A stretch of DNA of 64,000 nucleotides from positions 62,001 to 126,000 of the forward strand of contig NZ_JACVOQ010000006.1 of NCBI RefSeq assembly GCF_018882325.1, written 5' to 3'. Origin of the DNA: Polynucleobacter sp. 78F-HAINBA. GTDB taxonomy: Bacteria > Pseudomonadota > Gammaproteobacteria > Burkholderiales > Burkholderiaceae. The notes under the pieces are model-generated. The model was not told the DNA's origin. It saw nothing but the letters and a program-made list of their open reading frames with translations, and ran no database searches. How positions within the stretch are numbered: position 1 is the stretch's first letter; every line of letters begins with the position of its first letter. Of the stretch, positions 7,919-16,610 are shown piece by piece. Made by a program: the position numbers and the translations under genes.

Positions 7919-8827
7919 ATGCCTCAAATACCCCTGTCGACCGTCTTTTATTTAACGCTAGCTACTTTGCTTTGGGCGGGTAACGCGATCTCTGGACGGG
8001 TATTGGTGGGAAGTATTTCTCCAATCACCTTAAGTGCAGTTCGTTGGGGTCTGGCAGCTCTTATGTTGCTTCCTTTAGGCTGGAAGGTATTGAAGCCGAG
8101 CAGTGCCCTCTGGCAAAACAAAGGTCGCTTCTTAGTCTTGGGTCTTTTGGGTGTGGGTAGCTATAACGTGCTGCTCTATCTTGCCCTGCAAACCTCTACT
8201 GCAATTAATGTCACGCTCATTGGTGCCAGCATGCCGATTTGGATGCTCTTTATCGGCGCCGTTTTTTACAAGGTGAGGCCAACGCTGCTGCAGATGCTAG
8301 GTGCAGTTGTTTCTTTGGTGGGGGTTACCATTGTTCTGACGCGTGGCGAGCCTACCAGTCTGCTGAGTATGGAAGTGGTAATGGGTGATTTACTCATTAT
8401 GTTGGCCACAATTCTTTGGGCTTTCTACAGCTGGATGATTAGCCGTCCAGGGGAGAGTACTGAACGGCAATGGCCATGGGCTGAGTTCTTGATGGCCCAG
8501 GTCTTAATTGGTTTTATGTGGACGATGTTGTTTGAGGGTGCTGAGATTGTCACGGGACATGCCTTTATTGATCTCAACTACTGGACTGGCGCATTGATCA
8601 TTTTTGTAGCAATTGGGCCATCATTAATTGCTTATCGATGCTGGGGTTTGGGGGTCAACGGTGCCGGTCCAACCGTAGCGGCATTCTTTGCCAACCTCAT
8701 TCCCTTATTCACAGCATTACTCTCGGCGGCTATTTTGGGTGATCCACCCCAGCTTTTTCATGGCCTGGCTTTTGCCCTCATTGTTATCGGAATACTGGTC
8801 TCCTCTACGGCTAAAAAAAGTAGTTAA
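7919..8827 (+). CDS. EamA/DMT-family transporter
   Basis: Inner-membrane protein of 302 residues with about ten hydrophobic helices arranged as two EamA repeats: the first half contains ATLLWAGNAISGRVLVGSIS and the second ILWAFYSWMISRPGES and FFANLIPLFTALLSAAILGD. DMT carriers export amino acids or other metabolites; the substrate cannot be read from sequence. ATG at 7919. It is divergent from lldD with about 150 bases between the chosen starts and stands alone. Confidence 0.9.
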   Translation: MPQIPLSTVFYLTLATLLWAGNAISGRVLVGSISPITLSAVRWGLAALMLLPLGWKVLKPSSALWQNKGRFLVLGLLGVGSYNVLLYLALQTSTAINVTLIGASMPIWMLFIGAVFYKVRPTLLQMLGAVVSLVGVTIVLTRGEPTSLLSMEVVMGDLLIMLATILWAFYSWMISRPGESTERQWPWAEFLMAQVLIGFMWTMLFEGAEIVTGHAFIDLNYWTGALIIFVAIGPSLIAYRCWGLGVNGAGPTVAAFFANLIPLFTALLSAAILGDPPQLFHGLAFALIVIGILVSSTAKKSS

Positions 8828-8931
8828 CCCATCTCATTTGCTCGAAAAGCCCATTTTCAGAGGCTGAGTACCCAAACAGCACTAAATCAGTATCATTTAG
8901 GGCTAACCACACGATTTACTAGGAAATTACT

Positions 8932-10080
8932 ATGCCAGGCTTACTCCCGAATGTTGATCCAGACGGTTTATTAGAGTTTTCGGTTGTTTACACAGACCGC
9001 TCGCTGAACCACATGTCTGAAGAATTCAAAAAAGTCATGGTGGACATCTCTAGTGTCCTGAAGGATGCTTATAACGCTAGCTCGGCTGTCATCGTTCCGG
9101 GTAGCGGCACTTTCGGTATGGAAGCAGTTGCCCGCCAATTTGCTAACAATGAAAAGTGCCTTGTATTGCGCAACGGTTGGTTTAGTTATCGTTGGACTCA
9201 GATTTTTGATCTGGCCAATATTACTCAGGACGTTACTGTCATCAAAGGTAAGCAGTTAGAAGATACTGCGCAGGGTGTTTTTGCTCCAGCACCGATTGAA
9301 GAAGTAGTGGCCTTCATTAAGAAAGAAAAGCCAGCAGTTGTTTTCGCTCCTCATGTGGAAACCTCTGCCGGAATTATTTTGCCGGATGACTATCTCAAAG
9401 CGGTTGGTGAAGCAGTTCGTTCAGTCAATGGTTTATTTGTGCTGGATTGCATCGCTTCAGGTGCAATGTGGGTAGATATGAAGGCTTGCAATGTTGATGT
9501 GGTGATTACTGCACCTCAAAAAGGTTGGAGTAGTTCACCTTGCTGTGCCTTGATTGCCATGGGCGATAGAGCACGTGAGCGTATTGAGTCCACACAGAGC
9601 AGCAGTTTCTCCATGGACCTCAAGAAGTGGCTCCAAATTATGGAAGCGTATGAAAAGGGTGGTCATGTGTATCACACCACTATGCCAACAGACGCACTCA
9701 AAATCTTGCGCAATGTAATGAAAGAAACTCAGGCCTTGGGATTTGCTGCACTGAAAGCGAAGCAACAGGAGTTGGGTGACAAGGTTCGCGCTTTATTGGT
9801 ATCGAATGGCTATCACTCAGTTTCAGCAAAAGGCTTTCAGTCTCCTGGCGTAGTAGTGAGCTACACCAAGGATCCAGATATTCAATCAGGTAAGAAATTT
9901 ATTGCGCTGGGTTTGCAGACTGCTGCTGGCGTGCCATTGCAGTGTGATGAGCGCCCAGACTTCCGCACTTTCCGAATCGGTTTGTTTGGCCTAGAGAAGT
10001 TGGCTCATGTTGACCGTACTGTTGGTCATCTTGCAGCAGCTCTAGAAAAAATTACTGAGACTGAAGTCCAACCAGCTTAA
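8932..10080 (+). CDS. Class V PLP aminotransferase (alanine-glyoxylate / serine-pyruvate type)
   Basis: Cytosolic PLP enzyme of 382 residues. The phosphate-binding loop VPGSGTFGMEAVA (about 55-67), FVLDCIASGAM with the pyridine-nitrogen Asp (about 172), and the Schiff-base lysine in APQKGWSSSPC (Lys197) define class V aminotransferases of the alanine-glyoxylate/serine-pyruvate group. It likely moves an amino group to glyoxylate or pyruvate. ATG at 8932 after an AGGAAA site. The 104-base leader holds a dyad CTAAAT / ATTTAG around 8881-8899. After the TAA, ten in-frame codons encode a Lys-rich stretch before another TAA. Confidence 0.9.
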   Translation: MPGLLPNVDPDGLLEFSVVYTDRSLNHMSEEFKKVMVDISSVLKDAYNASSAVIVPGSGTFGMEAVARQFANNEKCLVLRNGWFSYRWTQIFDLANITQDVTVIKGKQLEDTAQGVFAPAPIEEVVAFIKKEKPAVVFAPHVETSAGIILPDDYLKAVGEAVRSVNGLFVLDCIASGAMWVDMKACNVDVVITAPQKGWSSSPCCALIAMGDRARERIESTQSSSFSMDLKKWLQIMEAYEKGGHVYHTTMPTDALKILRNVMKETQALGFAALKAKQQELGDKVRALLVSNGYHSVSAKGFQSPGVVVSYTKDPDIQSGKKFIALGLQTAAGVPLQCDERPDFRTFRIGLFGLEKLAHVDRTVGHLAAALEKITETEVQPA

Positions 10081-10114
10081 GTGGCAAAAAAGAGTAAGAA
10101 AAAAGAGTAATTAG

Positions 10115-10138
10115 AAAGCCGTCTTAGGACGGCTTTTT
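10115..10138. terminator. Terminator between converging genes
   Basis: Stem AAAGCCGTC / GACGGCTTT with a TTAG loop, then more T residues. The loop contains the stop of the opposite-strand nitrobindin-like gene. It should end transcription of the aminotransferase gene. Confidence 0.85.
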
Positions 10139-10774
10139 CATTGCCTCTAGCGCCAAAGGGTTGGGGGTAGCTTCACCTACCTTAGTGAGTACATTCGTAT
10201 CCAGATGATGAAAGGGCTCATCTTGACCTTTGATCATCATGACCGTGTCTTGCTCGTACGACCAAGTGCCATCTTCCAAAATGGTTACCATGATGCGGTA
10301 CTCAATGGTTTTAAATGCGTAGTCCAAGAAAGGGCTTGAAGAGATCCCAGCAGTTGGATCATCAATTTTGGCAACGCATTCAAACTGGGTTGCGCTAGCA
10401 GAGGCTTTTCCTGTTGCCATCGTGATCATGCCGCGAGGAATCGTAAGGGTGTGAACAATGGATCCAGTTGCAGGCTCCCAAAGCCAATAGCCAACTTGAT
10501 CATGATAGGTTTTGACTTGATCTGGCTTGGTGATGTGCAGGTGATAGCGCAGGCCATAAAACAACTGTGGCCCATTTGTTTGCGGATCAATTGGCTGCAT
10601 CTCAATACGCTCGGTATAAACCTGCTTCTTTGGACCTTCAGCTTTGGGCTTAATGTCTAATCCCCGCTGACCTTCCCAGATCCCAGCAAGACGGGTAAGG
10701 GGCCCTAGGTTTTCGAGGGTATTGATTGAGTATCCCTGGGGCTCTGTATAGATATCAGCGGGAAAAGAGTTCAT
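10124..10774 (-). CDS. Nitrobindin/THAP4-like heme-binding beta-barrel protein
   Basis: Protein of 216 residues. LAGIWEGQRG (about 29-38) is the GxWxGxG signature that opens the nitrobindin (DUF1794, THAP4-like) lipocalin-type barrel; alternating strands follow (LFYGLRYHLHI, VGYWLWEPATGSIVHTLTIPRG). Family members bind heme and nitric oxide or fatty acid-like ligands. His residues exist in the C-terminal part (FHHLDTNV), but a proximal heme ligand cannot be assigned with certainty. ATG at 10774. Single gene, convergent with the aminotransferase gene. Confidence 0.75.
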   Translation of the reverse strand: MNSFPADIYTEPQGYSINTLENLGPLTRLAGIWEGQRGLDIKPKAEGPKKQVYTERIEMQPIDPQTNGPQLFYGLRYHLHITKPDQVKTYHDQVGYWLWEPATGSIVHTLTIPRGMITMATGKASASATQFECVAKIDDPTAGISSSPFLDYAFKTIEYRIMVTILEDGTWSYEQDTVMMIKGQDEPFHHLDTNVLTKVGEATPNPLALEAMKKPS

Positions 10775-10855
10775 GCGGACGCCTTGGTTAAATGGAGCAT
10801 TAATGGCAAATAATTGAGTATTATCAAATTATCCACAAACCTTATGGAGTCTCAA

Positions 10856-11140
10856 ATGAATACTCGCTTTGCAAAACTCACTTTGGCCACACTCATTTCC
10901 GCCTCTATTGGTTTATCACCGCTGACCGTGATGGCGGCCGATCCAGCACCAGCTCCTGCGCCAGCGGCAGCTCCAGCAGCAACGCCTGCTACTCCAGCAC
11001 CTGCAGCTCAGCCAGAGAAGGCTGCTAAGAAGTCTAAGAAGCAGGCTAAGAAGGATAAAAAAGCAGAGAAGAAGGCTAAGAAGAAATCAAAGAAAAAAGC
11101 TAAAGCCGCACAAGAGCCTGCAGCAGCTCCGCAGCAATAA
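10856..11140 (+). CDS. Secreted Ala/Pro- then Lys-rich small protein
   Basis: Protein of 94 residues with a clear signal peptide (hydrophobic LTLATLISASIGL, cleavage after VMAA near residue 23), then an Ala-Pro repeat (PAPAPAPAAAP) and a strongly basic block of Lys-Ala repeats (about residues 55-85). Function unknown; such low-complexity cationic periplasmic proteins are often misread as histone-like, but the signal peptide argues for the envelope. ATG at 10856 is preferred because TATGGAG lies seven bases before it; upstream in-frame starts give no better N-terminus. Confidence 0.75.
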   Translation: MNTRFAKLTLATLISASIGLSPLTVMAADPAPAPAPAAAPAATPATPAPAAQPEKAAKKSKKQAKKDKKAEKKAKKKSKKKAKAAQEPAAAPQQ

Positions 11141-11151
11141 ATTCCTGGTAA

Positions 11152-12132
11152 TTAAGTTAGGGGGTCGGATCCCTCAAGGTCTAAGGGCTTTGTGGAATTT
11201 AACCCCTTTTGCTTTTCTGGCGGATTGTTGCGTACCAGTAGCCACATTGCCCCCATCACCAAACTCATCCCGCCCACCTGAATCCAGGTGATTGGTTCAG
11301 ACAACACAATCCAGCCCATAAATAGCGTTGAAACGGGGCCCAGTATTCCGGCTTGTGCAACGAGGGGTGAGCCGATGCGATTAATCGCAATCATGATTAA
11401 CAGCATCGGAATGACGGTACACAGACTGGCGTTAAGTAGGCTGAGCCAATAGATCTGATGAATCTGTACAAATACGGCCGCAGGATCGTAAATCAGAATT
11501 TGAATCACGCTGAGAAGCGCAGATGCAGAACTGGCGTAGACCACTAAGCGCACGCTACCTACGCGCTTTACCATTTCTCCGGAACCAATCATGTAGATTG
11601 CATAGGAGCATGCGCTGGCAAAAACCAGCAACATGCCGAGCACGGCCAAAGAACCCGTCGAGCTGGCATCCTGAATGAAGACCACAATCACGCCAAGATA
11701 TCCAACAACAAGCGCATACCATTGCAAGCGACTAATGGATTTATTCAGTACAAAATAAGAAATCAATAAGACGATAGTAGGGGTGAGGTAAAGAACAATT
11801 CGCTCCAGTCCTACTGAGATATATTGCAGCCCTAGAAAGTCTAGGTAGCTTGAAAGAAAGTAACCCATAAATCCCAAGGCAAATATCTTGATCTGATCTC
11901 GCCAAGTTAGCGGACTCATGGCTTGTCTGCGTGCTTGCCACCAGTAAATTCCCCAGAAAAGAGGGAGGGCCATCAGCATCCGTAAGGCAATTAAAGTCTC
12001 TGCATTTGCACCATAGCCAAATGCGAGCTTGATCAGAATCGCTTTTCCTGAAAACAGGACTGAGCCTAAGCCGGCCATAAAGAGGCCATACACATAACGA
12101 CGATGTTGCAGAATTCCGCTAGCTGATTGCAT
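11152..12132 (-). CDS. EamA/DMT-family transporter
   Basis: Inner-membrane carrier of 326 residues with ten predicted helices in two EamA halves; the end of the second half reads AGILGPVSTLFMGWIVLSEPITWIQ, the usual DMT signature. The C-terminal 25 residues are hydrophilic. Substrate unknown. It lies six bases downstream of the NAD(P)HX dehydratase gene on the same strand, so the two form a probable operon, though no functional link is evident. It is distinct in sequence from the DMT protein at 7919. Confidence 0.88.
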   Translation of the reverse strand: MQSASGILQHRRYVYGLFMAGLGSVLFSGKAILIKLAFGYGANAETLIALRMLMALPLFWGIYWWQARRQAMSPLTWRDQIKIFALGFMGYFLSSYLDFLGLQYISVGLERIVLYLTPTIVLLISYFVLNKSISRLQWYALVVGYLGVIVVFIQDASSTGSLAVLGMLLVFASACSYAIYMIGSGEMVKRVGSVRLVVYASSASALLSVIQILIYDPAAVFVQIHQIYWLSLLNASLCTVIPMLLIMIAINRIGSPLVAQAGILGPVSTLFMGWIVLSEPITWIQVGGMSLVMGAMWLLVRNNPPEKQKGLNSTKPLDLEGSDPLT

Positions 12133-12138
12133 GCTGTT

Positions 12139-13020
12139 TTATAACAGCTTATTCAGAAGACTCCGCATCTCCAAAATGACCTCTGAGGGAGTAAGCCCAA
12201 TCGGACCAATGTGCTTGGCCACCAAACTATCTGCAGCGGATGCATGGAGTTGAACCCCAAGACAGCCAGCCTCCCACAGATTGAGATTGTGCTGCAGTCC
12301 TTGGGCAGCAATCGCCGCAATCGTGCCGGTTAACACGTCACCCATTCCGCCAACAGCCATACCGGGATTGCCTTCTGTGCATTGCACTGCTAAATGAGTA
12401 GGAGAAGCAATCAACGTATGTTGGCCTTTGAGAACCACAATGGAGTTGGTGAGGCTCACTAAGTCAGATAGGGCTCCAAGGCGATTTGCCTGGATATCCG
12501 AGGCTGTCCTGTTTAGAAGATGTGCAGCTTCACCAGGATGCGGAGTCAAAATACTCATGCCCGGAAGTACTTGATTACGTTCCTTCAGTAGATCTAGATA
12601 TTCAGGGGTATCAGCAATGAGATTGAGCGCATCGGCATCGATCACTAGTGGAGCTTTTGGGTAGCGCAGAGAGGCTATCAGCCAATCCCTAGCTAGCGCA
12701 GAAAAACCTAAGCCAGGTCCAATCGCAATCACATCAGGTGCGGTAGCTTCTAATTGTTCTTGTGCATTAAAGCTGGCCAAGCGAACCATGAGCTCAGCCT
12801 GTTCTGGCATGGCATGGGCGGCTGTCGGATCGAGCATTTCTAAAATGGTCCAGCCAGCTCCTAAGTGGAGTGCTGCGCTACCAGATAACATCAGGGCGCC
12901 AGCCATACCAGGTGCACCACCAATCAGTAGGACTTTGCCGGCATTTCCTTTGTGTTCTGAGGGGGCTCGCTTAAGACGAGTGATAAGCTCGAGAGATCTC
13001 AGTTCGGTAGGGGGATTCAT
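12139..13020 (-). CDS. nnrD: ADP-dependent NAD(P)HX dehydratase
   Basis: Ribokinase-like repair enzyme of 293 residues that dehydrates (S)-NAD(P)HX back to NAD(P)H with ADP. Signature stretches: GKVLLIGGAPGMAGALMLSG near the N-terminus, DADALNLIA, LTPHPGEAAHLL (about 150-161) and the nucleotide/anion hole GNPGMAVGGMGDVLTGTIAAI. The epimerase (YjeF N-terminal) domain that many bacteria fuse to it is absent; a separate epimerase would have to be elsewhere. ATG at 13020, 62 bases from the divergent nuclease gene. Confidence 0.93.
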   Translation of the reverse strand: MNPPTELRSLELITRLKRAPSEHKGNAGKVLLIGGAPGMAGALMLSGSAALHLGAGWTILEMLDPTAAHAMPEQAELMVRLASFNAQEQLEATAPDVIAIGPGLGFSALARDWLIASLRYPKAPLVIDADALNLIADTPEYLDLLKERNQVLPGMSILTPHPGEAAHLLNRTASDIQANRLGALSDLVSLTNSIVVLKGQHTLIASPTHLAVQCTEGNPGMAVGGMGDVLTGTIAAIAAQGLQHNLNLWEAGCLGVQLHASAADSLVAKHIGPIGLTPSEVILEMRSLLNKLL

Positions 13021-13082
13021 TTGAATAGTATCGCTCCAATGAGTGGCTTAACAATGGATTTTATCGGGAGTATCCTGTAGCA

Positions 13083-14498
13083 ATGAAAATACAATTTCTT
13101 GGTGCTGCAGGTGAGGTTACTGGTTCGAGGCATTCTGTTGAGGCTGTTGTGGGTGGTCGTGAAGTCCGCTTCATGGTGGACTTTGGTATGTTTCAGGGCG
13201 GGCGCGAGGCCACCGCAAAGAATCTTGAGCCTTTACCGTTTCCGCCTAAAGAAATTGATTTCGTCGTGCTAACACATGCACATATTGATCACAGCGGTTT
13301 ATTACCTAGACTCTGTGCCCAAGGTTTTGCTGGCCCCATTTATTGCACTGATGCGACATTTGAGTTGCTAAAAATTATGCTCCCCGATAGCGCGCATTTG
13401 CAGCGCTCCGATGTAGAGCGGGCAGAACGTAGACAAAAGGCGGGCAAGTGGCGCGGTGAGCTACCAGTGGCTTTGTACTCCATGGAGGAGGCTGAGCTTG
13501 CTCTTGGGCAATGTCAAATACTCCCTTATGGAAAAACGCTAGAACTGGGCCAGGGTATTCATCTCGAGTTTCAGAATGCGGGCCATATTCTAGGATCGGC
13601 AATTGCCGTGATCGATGTTACCGAAGACCATGCCAAGAAAAAGCGCTGTGTATTTTCTGGGGATATTGGCATGAAGGGAAAGCTATTGATGCCCGATCCC
13701 ACTAGGATCGAACAGGCAGACGTGGTGGTAGTGGAGTCAACCTATGGTGATCGACTACATAAAACTTTGGCAGATACCGAGTCTGAATTAATTGATGTCG
13801 TAACTAGCACCTTAAGTGCGCATGGCAATATTGTGATCCCCGCATTTGCTGTGGGTCGTACTCAGGAGATTTTGTTTCTATTAATTGATTTGGTGAAGCG
13901 CAATTTGTTGCCTCATCTGAGTATTTGGGTTGACTCTCCAATGGCAACCGCCGCTACCCATTTGACTCAGCATTTCTTTTCGCAGTTAGACAAAGAGTCA
14001 CAGTCAACTTTTGAATGGTTCAAAAAGAACCCAGGTGCAGTGGATCTGAGGTTCATAGCAGACGTAGAAGAATCTAAGGCACTAAATAAAATCAAGGGTG
14101 GGGCAATTATTATTTCAGCAAGTGGTATGTGTGATGCAGGGCGCATTGTTCATCATCTGCAGAATAATTTGCCGCGCGCACAAAATGCAATTGTGATTAC
14201 TGGATTTCAGGCTTATGGCAGCTTAGGTCGTCGCTTGGTAGATAAGGCGGCCAAGGTTCGCCTCTTCGGTGAAGAAGTTGCGGTTCGCGCTTCGATTCAT
14301 ACAATTGGTGGCTTATCCGCCCATGCGGATCAGGCTGGATTATTGGATTGGTTGCGAGGTTTTAAATCAGCGCCGCAATCCGTATTTGTAGTTCATGGAG
14401 AGCCCGAGGCTTCTGCCGTCTTGGCTCAATCCATCCGGGAAGAGTTAGAGTGGAAGAATGTCATTATTCCAGAGCGCTTACATACCTACACTCGCTGA
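13083..14498 (+). CDS. Metallo-beta-lactamase/beta-CASP ribonuclease-like protein
   Basis: Two-domain nuclease of 471 residues. The metallo-beta-lactamase part carries HAHIDHSG (zinc motif II, about residues 64-71), GHILGSA and FSGDIG; the beta-CASP insertion includes VVESTYGDRLH and IPAFAVGRTQEIL; GGLSAHADQAGLLDW and the final VVHGE supply the last metal His residues. It resembles bacterial CPSF/YSH1-like RNases such as TTHA0252, which cut single-stranded RNA, rather than RNase J with its extra C-terminal domain. Cytoplasmic. ATG at 13083. A small GCTGAT / ATCAGC hairpin spans the stop (14494-14510). Confidence 0.9.
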   Translation: MKIQFLGAAGEVTGSRHSVEAVVGGREVRFMVDFGMFQGGREATAKNLEPLPFPPKEIDFVVLTHAHIDHSGLLPRLCAQGFAGPIYCTDATFELLKIMLPDSAHLQRSDVERAERRQKAGKWRGELPVALYSMEEAELALGQCQILPYGKTLELGQGIHLEFQNAGHILGSAIAVIDVTEDHAKKKRCVFSGDIGMKGKLLMPDPTRIEQADVVVVESTYGDRLHKTLADTESELIDVVTSTLSAHGNIVIPAFAVGRTQEILFLLIDLVKRNLLPHLSIWVDSPMATAATHLTQHFFSQLDKESQSTFEWFKKNPGAVDLRFIADVEESKALNKIKGGAIIISASGMCDAGRIVHHLQNNLPRAQNAIVITGFQAYGSLGRRLVDKAAKVRLFGEEVAVRASIHTIGGLSAHADQAGLLDWLRGFKSAPQSVFVVHGEPEASAVLAQSIREELEWKNVIIPERLHTYTR

Positions 14499-14501
14499 TT
14501 C

Positions 14502-15233
14502 TTAATCAGCTACTTTAGCGCCTTGAACCTTATGGCGAAGCATTGCATCGGCAATAAATCCAGATGCTTTGAGTTCTTGAATCACGCTACTGAGGTAGGC
14601 GGTTATTTTTTCAAAATCGACCCGTGCTTTAGGCGTACCAATGGCCTGATTGATCACCATAAATCTACCGGGCAGCATGCGTAAACCTTCGTAACGTTGC
14701 GCATCACTCTCTAATTGCTGCTTCACGCCGGCGGCAACGTTTCCGGACCCAGACATAAAGTCATCTACTACTGCTTGAGAATTGGCGGAACGTAGCAGGC
14801 TGGCTTGTTTGATTTCACGGGTAAGGTAAAGATCGTAGGCGCTGCCTTTGCCAACAACAATCTCATTACCAGCAGCATCAACATCTTCATTCGTCATCAA
14901 TGGCGAGCACTCCTTGACCATATAAGCGCCTTCAATCTGGATGTATGCAGGGGTGTAACTGATGTCGGCCCCACGAACAGGGTCAATTGCCACAAACACC
15001 AAATCCACATCCCCCGCTTTAACTGCATCAACGGTAGCCCCAGCCATTTGATAGCAGGTAAAAGTAATTGGAAGCTGTAGCTGACTTGCAATGTAATTTG
15101 CTATGTCAACAGTAATTCCTTTGGGGGCATCCCCATCTAGGCTGGCCAAAAGAGGGTTACCTAAATTGATGCCCACTCGCAAGCTACCTGTTGGGGCAAA
15201 AGAACTGAGCAATGAAGGGTCAAGTCTATTCAT
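14502..15233 (-). CDS. Family 3 solute-binding-like protein lacking a signal peptide
   Basis: Protein of about 243 residues with the fold signatures of polar amino-acid receptors: LRVGINLGNPLLASLDGD, GITVDIANYIASQLQLP, DAVKAGDVDLVFVAIDPVRGADISYTPAYI, and VVGKGSAYDLYLTREI. The chosen ATG at 15233 leaves no hydrophobic leader; the frame extends upstream to 15467 but that region overlaps the next gene and its terminator. The protein is therefore either cytoplasmic, perhaps an enzyme of the cyclohexadienyl-dehydratase type, or exported in another way. No ABC permease is adjacent. Confidence 0.75.
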   Translation of the reverse strand: MNRLDPSLLSSFAPTGSLRVGINLGNPLLASLDGDAPKGITVDIANYIASQLQLPITFTCYQMAGATVDAVKAGDVDLVFVAIDPVRGADISYTPAYIQIEGAYMVKECSPLMTNEDVDAAGNEIVVGKGSAYDLYLTREIKQASLLRSANSQAVVDDFMSGSGNVAAGVKQQLESDAQRYEGLRMLPGRFMVINQAIGTPKARVDFEKITAYLSSVIQELKASGFIADAMLRHKVQGAKVAD

Positions 15234-15262
15234 GTGAGAGAGGGGTGAATAAAAATAGTTAC

Positions 15263-15290
15263 AAAAAAACCGCGGCGAACCGCGGCTTAT
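15263..15290 (-). terminator. Terminator of the small membrane protein gene
   Basis: Stem CCGCGG / CCGCGG, extended to AACCGCGG, with a small loop at 15275-15279. Seven A residues at 15263-15269 give a U-run on the minus strand. The sequence is nearly symmetric and could also act on the plus strand. Confidence 0.8.
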
Positions 15291-15306
15291 TTTTCTCGAG
15301 AAGAGA

Positions 15307-15507
15307 TTACTTCTTAGCGTCAGCTGCTGGAGCTGCTGCAGGTGCAACTGGAGCTGCAGGAGCATCTTTCTTAGCTTCTTCCATGTGTGCTGCTTCAGCA
15401 CCATGCTTCTCGCCACCCATATCAATGTCGCCGTCGCCTTTGAGGAGTAAATAGGCTGTGGCACCAACTAATACTAGTACCATGATGATGATTGAACGGT
15501 TGCTCAT
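15307..15507 (-). CDS. Small single-pass membrane protein with Ala/Pro tail
   Basis: Protein of 66 residues: short basic start MSNRS, one hydrophobic helix (IIIMVLVLVGATAYLLL, about 6-22), an acidic His-containing middle (GDGDIDMGGEKHGAEAAHMEE) and an Ala/Pro/Lys tail. Type II topology with the tail outside is likely. Function unknown. ATG at 15507 is supported by GAAGGAAAAG just upstream; the longer frame to 15540 lacks such a site. Its own strong terminator follows. The His/Asp/Glu-rich middle might bind metal, which is only a guess. Confidence 0.75.
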   Translation of the reverse strand: MSNRSIIIMVLVLVGATAYLLLKGDGDIDMGGEKHGAEAAHMEEAKKDAPAAPVAPAAAPAADAKK

Positions 15508-15715
15508 TGCTTTTCCTTCGGTTTGGTTAATATCTTCCAATATTAACTCCTGAAGCGCTGGCGGTAAATCCGAATAAGCCCTAGATACCCAATTAATGCA
15601 ATATTCTAGGTAGTAATACTGATTTAGAAGCGATCTTCCTTGGCTTCATTGGCTCAGTGATAATGATCGGAATTCAAGGTAGGCCACTCTTAAAGCTTGG
15701 AATAAAGGTGCAAAT

Positions 15716-16573
15716 ATGAGTCCAAGACTCCCAGTAAATAACTCTCAAACGATCACTGATTTTCTGAATCTCCAGAAAAGCCAAATGGCGGAAGACACTT
15801 CTGAAGACTCGTATCGATTTGCTTTTGATGATCAGGCCTTTTTAGCGCGCCGCGAAACTTTAGGTCTGCGCTTTCAGCTGGAGTTATTGAAACCGGAAAT
15901 ACTCCTGCATGAGCGTGGCATTGAGCACACGATTACCGTCTTTGGATCCACCCGCTTTGTGAGCTCTGAAAAAGCGCAGGAGTTGGAAAAGAATGCAAAA
16001 ACACCGGAAGCCATAGCTGAGGCTAAACAAGCATTGCTTCACTGTAAGTACTACGATTCTGCAAGAGAATTTGGAGCAATCGTTGCAGGCTATAACGCCA
16101 CCCAATCTGAAGATCGGAATAAATTACATATTGCTACCGGCGGTGGCCCTGGAATTATGGAGGCTGCAAATCGTGGTGCTTTTGAGGCTGGGGATCAGAG
16201 TATTGGTTTTAATATCAGCTTGCCGAGAGAGCAGCATCCCAACCCCTATCTCACTCCGGGCTTAAGTTTTCGCTTCCATTATTTCGCTATTCGCAAAATG
16301 CATTTCATGCTTAGGGCGAGGGCGATTGTTGCTTATCCGGGAGGCTTCGGCTCTTTTGATGAGTTGTTTGAGGTTTTAACCTTGATGCAAACCAAAAAGG
16401 TGGAACGTTTTCCAATCATCTTGGTGGGCAAGACGTTTTGGCAAGAGGTTGTTAGCTTCAAGCAGATGCTGGAGTATGGGGTGATAGACAAGGTAGATAT
16501 GGATTTAATCCACTTTGTAGAGACTGCCCCAGAGGCTTGGACGGTGATTCGCGACTGGTACCAGTTGGCCTAA
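15716..16573 (+). CDS. LOG-family (TIGR00730) Rossmann-fold protein
   Basis: Protein of 285 residues related to lysine decarboxylase-like/LOG proteins, some of which are nucleoside 5'-monophosphate phosphoribohydrolases. Both hallmark loops are present: GGGPGIMEAANRGA (about 142-155) and PGGFGSFDELFEVLTLMQTKK (about 205-225, cutting into the PGGxGTxxE catalytic motif with Ser for Thr). An extra N-terminal 60 residues and an inserted helical segment make it longer than the 190-residue type I enzymes, as in the long bacterial group. ATG at 15716. Nucleotide substrate unproven. Confidence 0.88.
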   Translation: MSPRLPVNNSQTITDFLNLQKSQMAEDTSEDSYRFAFDDQAFLARRETLGLRFQLELLKPEILLHERGIEHTITVFGSTRFVSSEKAQELEKNAKTPEAIAEAKQALLHCKYYDSAREFGAIVAGYNATQSEDRNKLHIATGGGPGIMEAANRGAFEAGDQSIGFNISLPREQHPNPYLTPGLSFRFHYFAIRKMHFMLRARAIVAYPGGFGSFDELFEVLTLMQTKKVERFPIILVGKTFWQEVVSFKQMLEYGVIDKVDMDLIHFVETAPEAWTVIRDWYQLA

Positions 16574-16610
16574 ATACGCATGAGAACTGTAAAATAGGCA
16601 CTCAGACACT

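Noticed and set aside
8881..8899. Dyad CTAAAT / ATTTAG before the aminotransferase gene as a regulatory site.
   Set aside because: Only six-base arms in an AT-rich leader; expected by chance.
14494..14510. GCTGAT / ATCAGC hairpin over the nuclease stop as a terminator.
   Set aside because: Six-base stem with no U-run; left only as a remark in the gene entry.
14805..15080. Open frames opposite the solute-binding gene.
   Set aside because: Shadow of a gene with clear family motifs on the other strand; no ribosome site or known family.
15541..15715. Intergenic region before the LOG-family gene as a small-RNA or riboswitch candidate.
   Set aside because: No conserved pairing or known motif found by eye.
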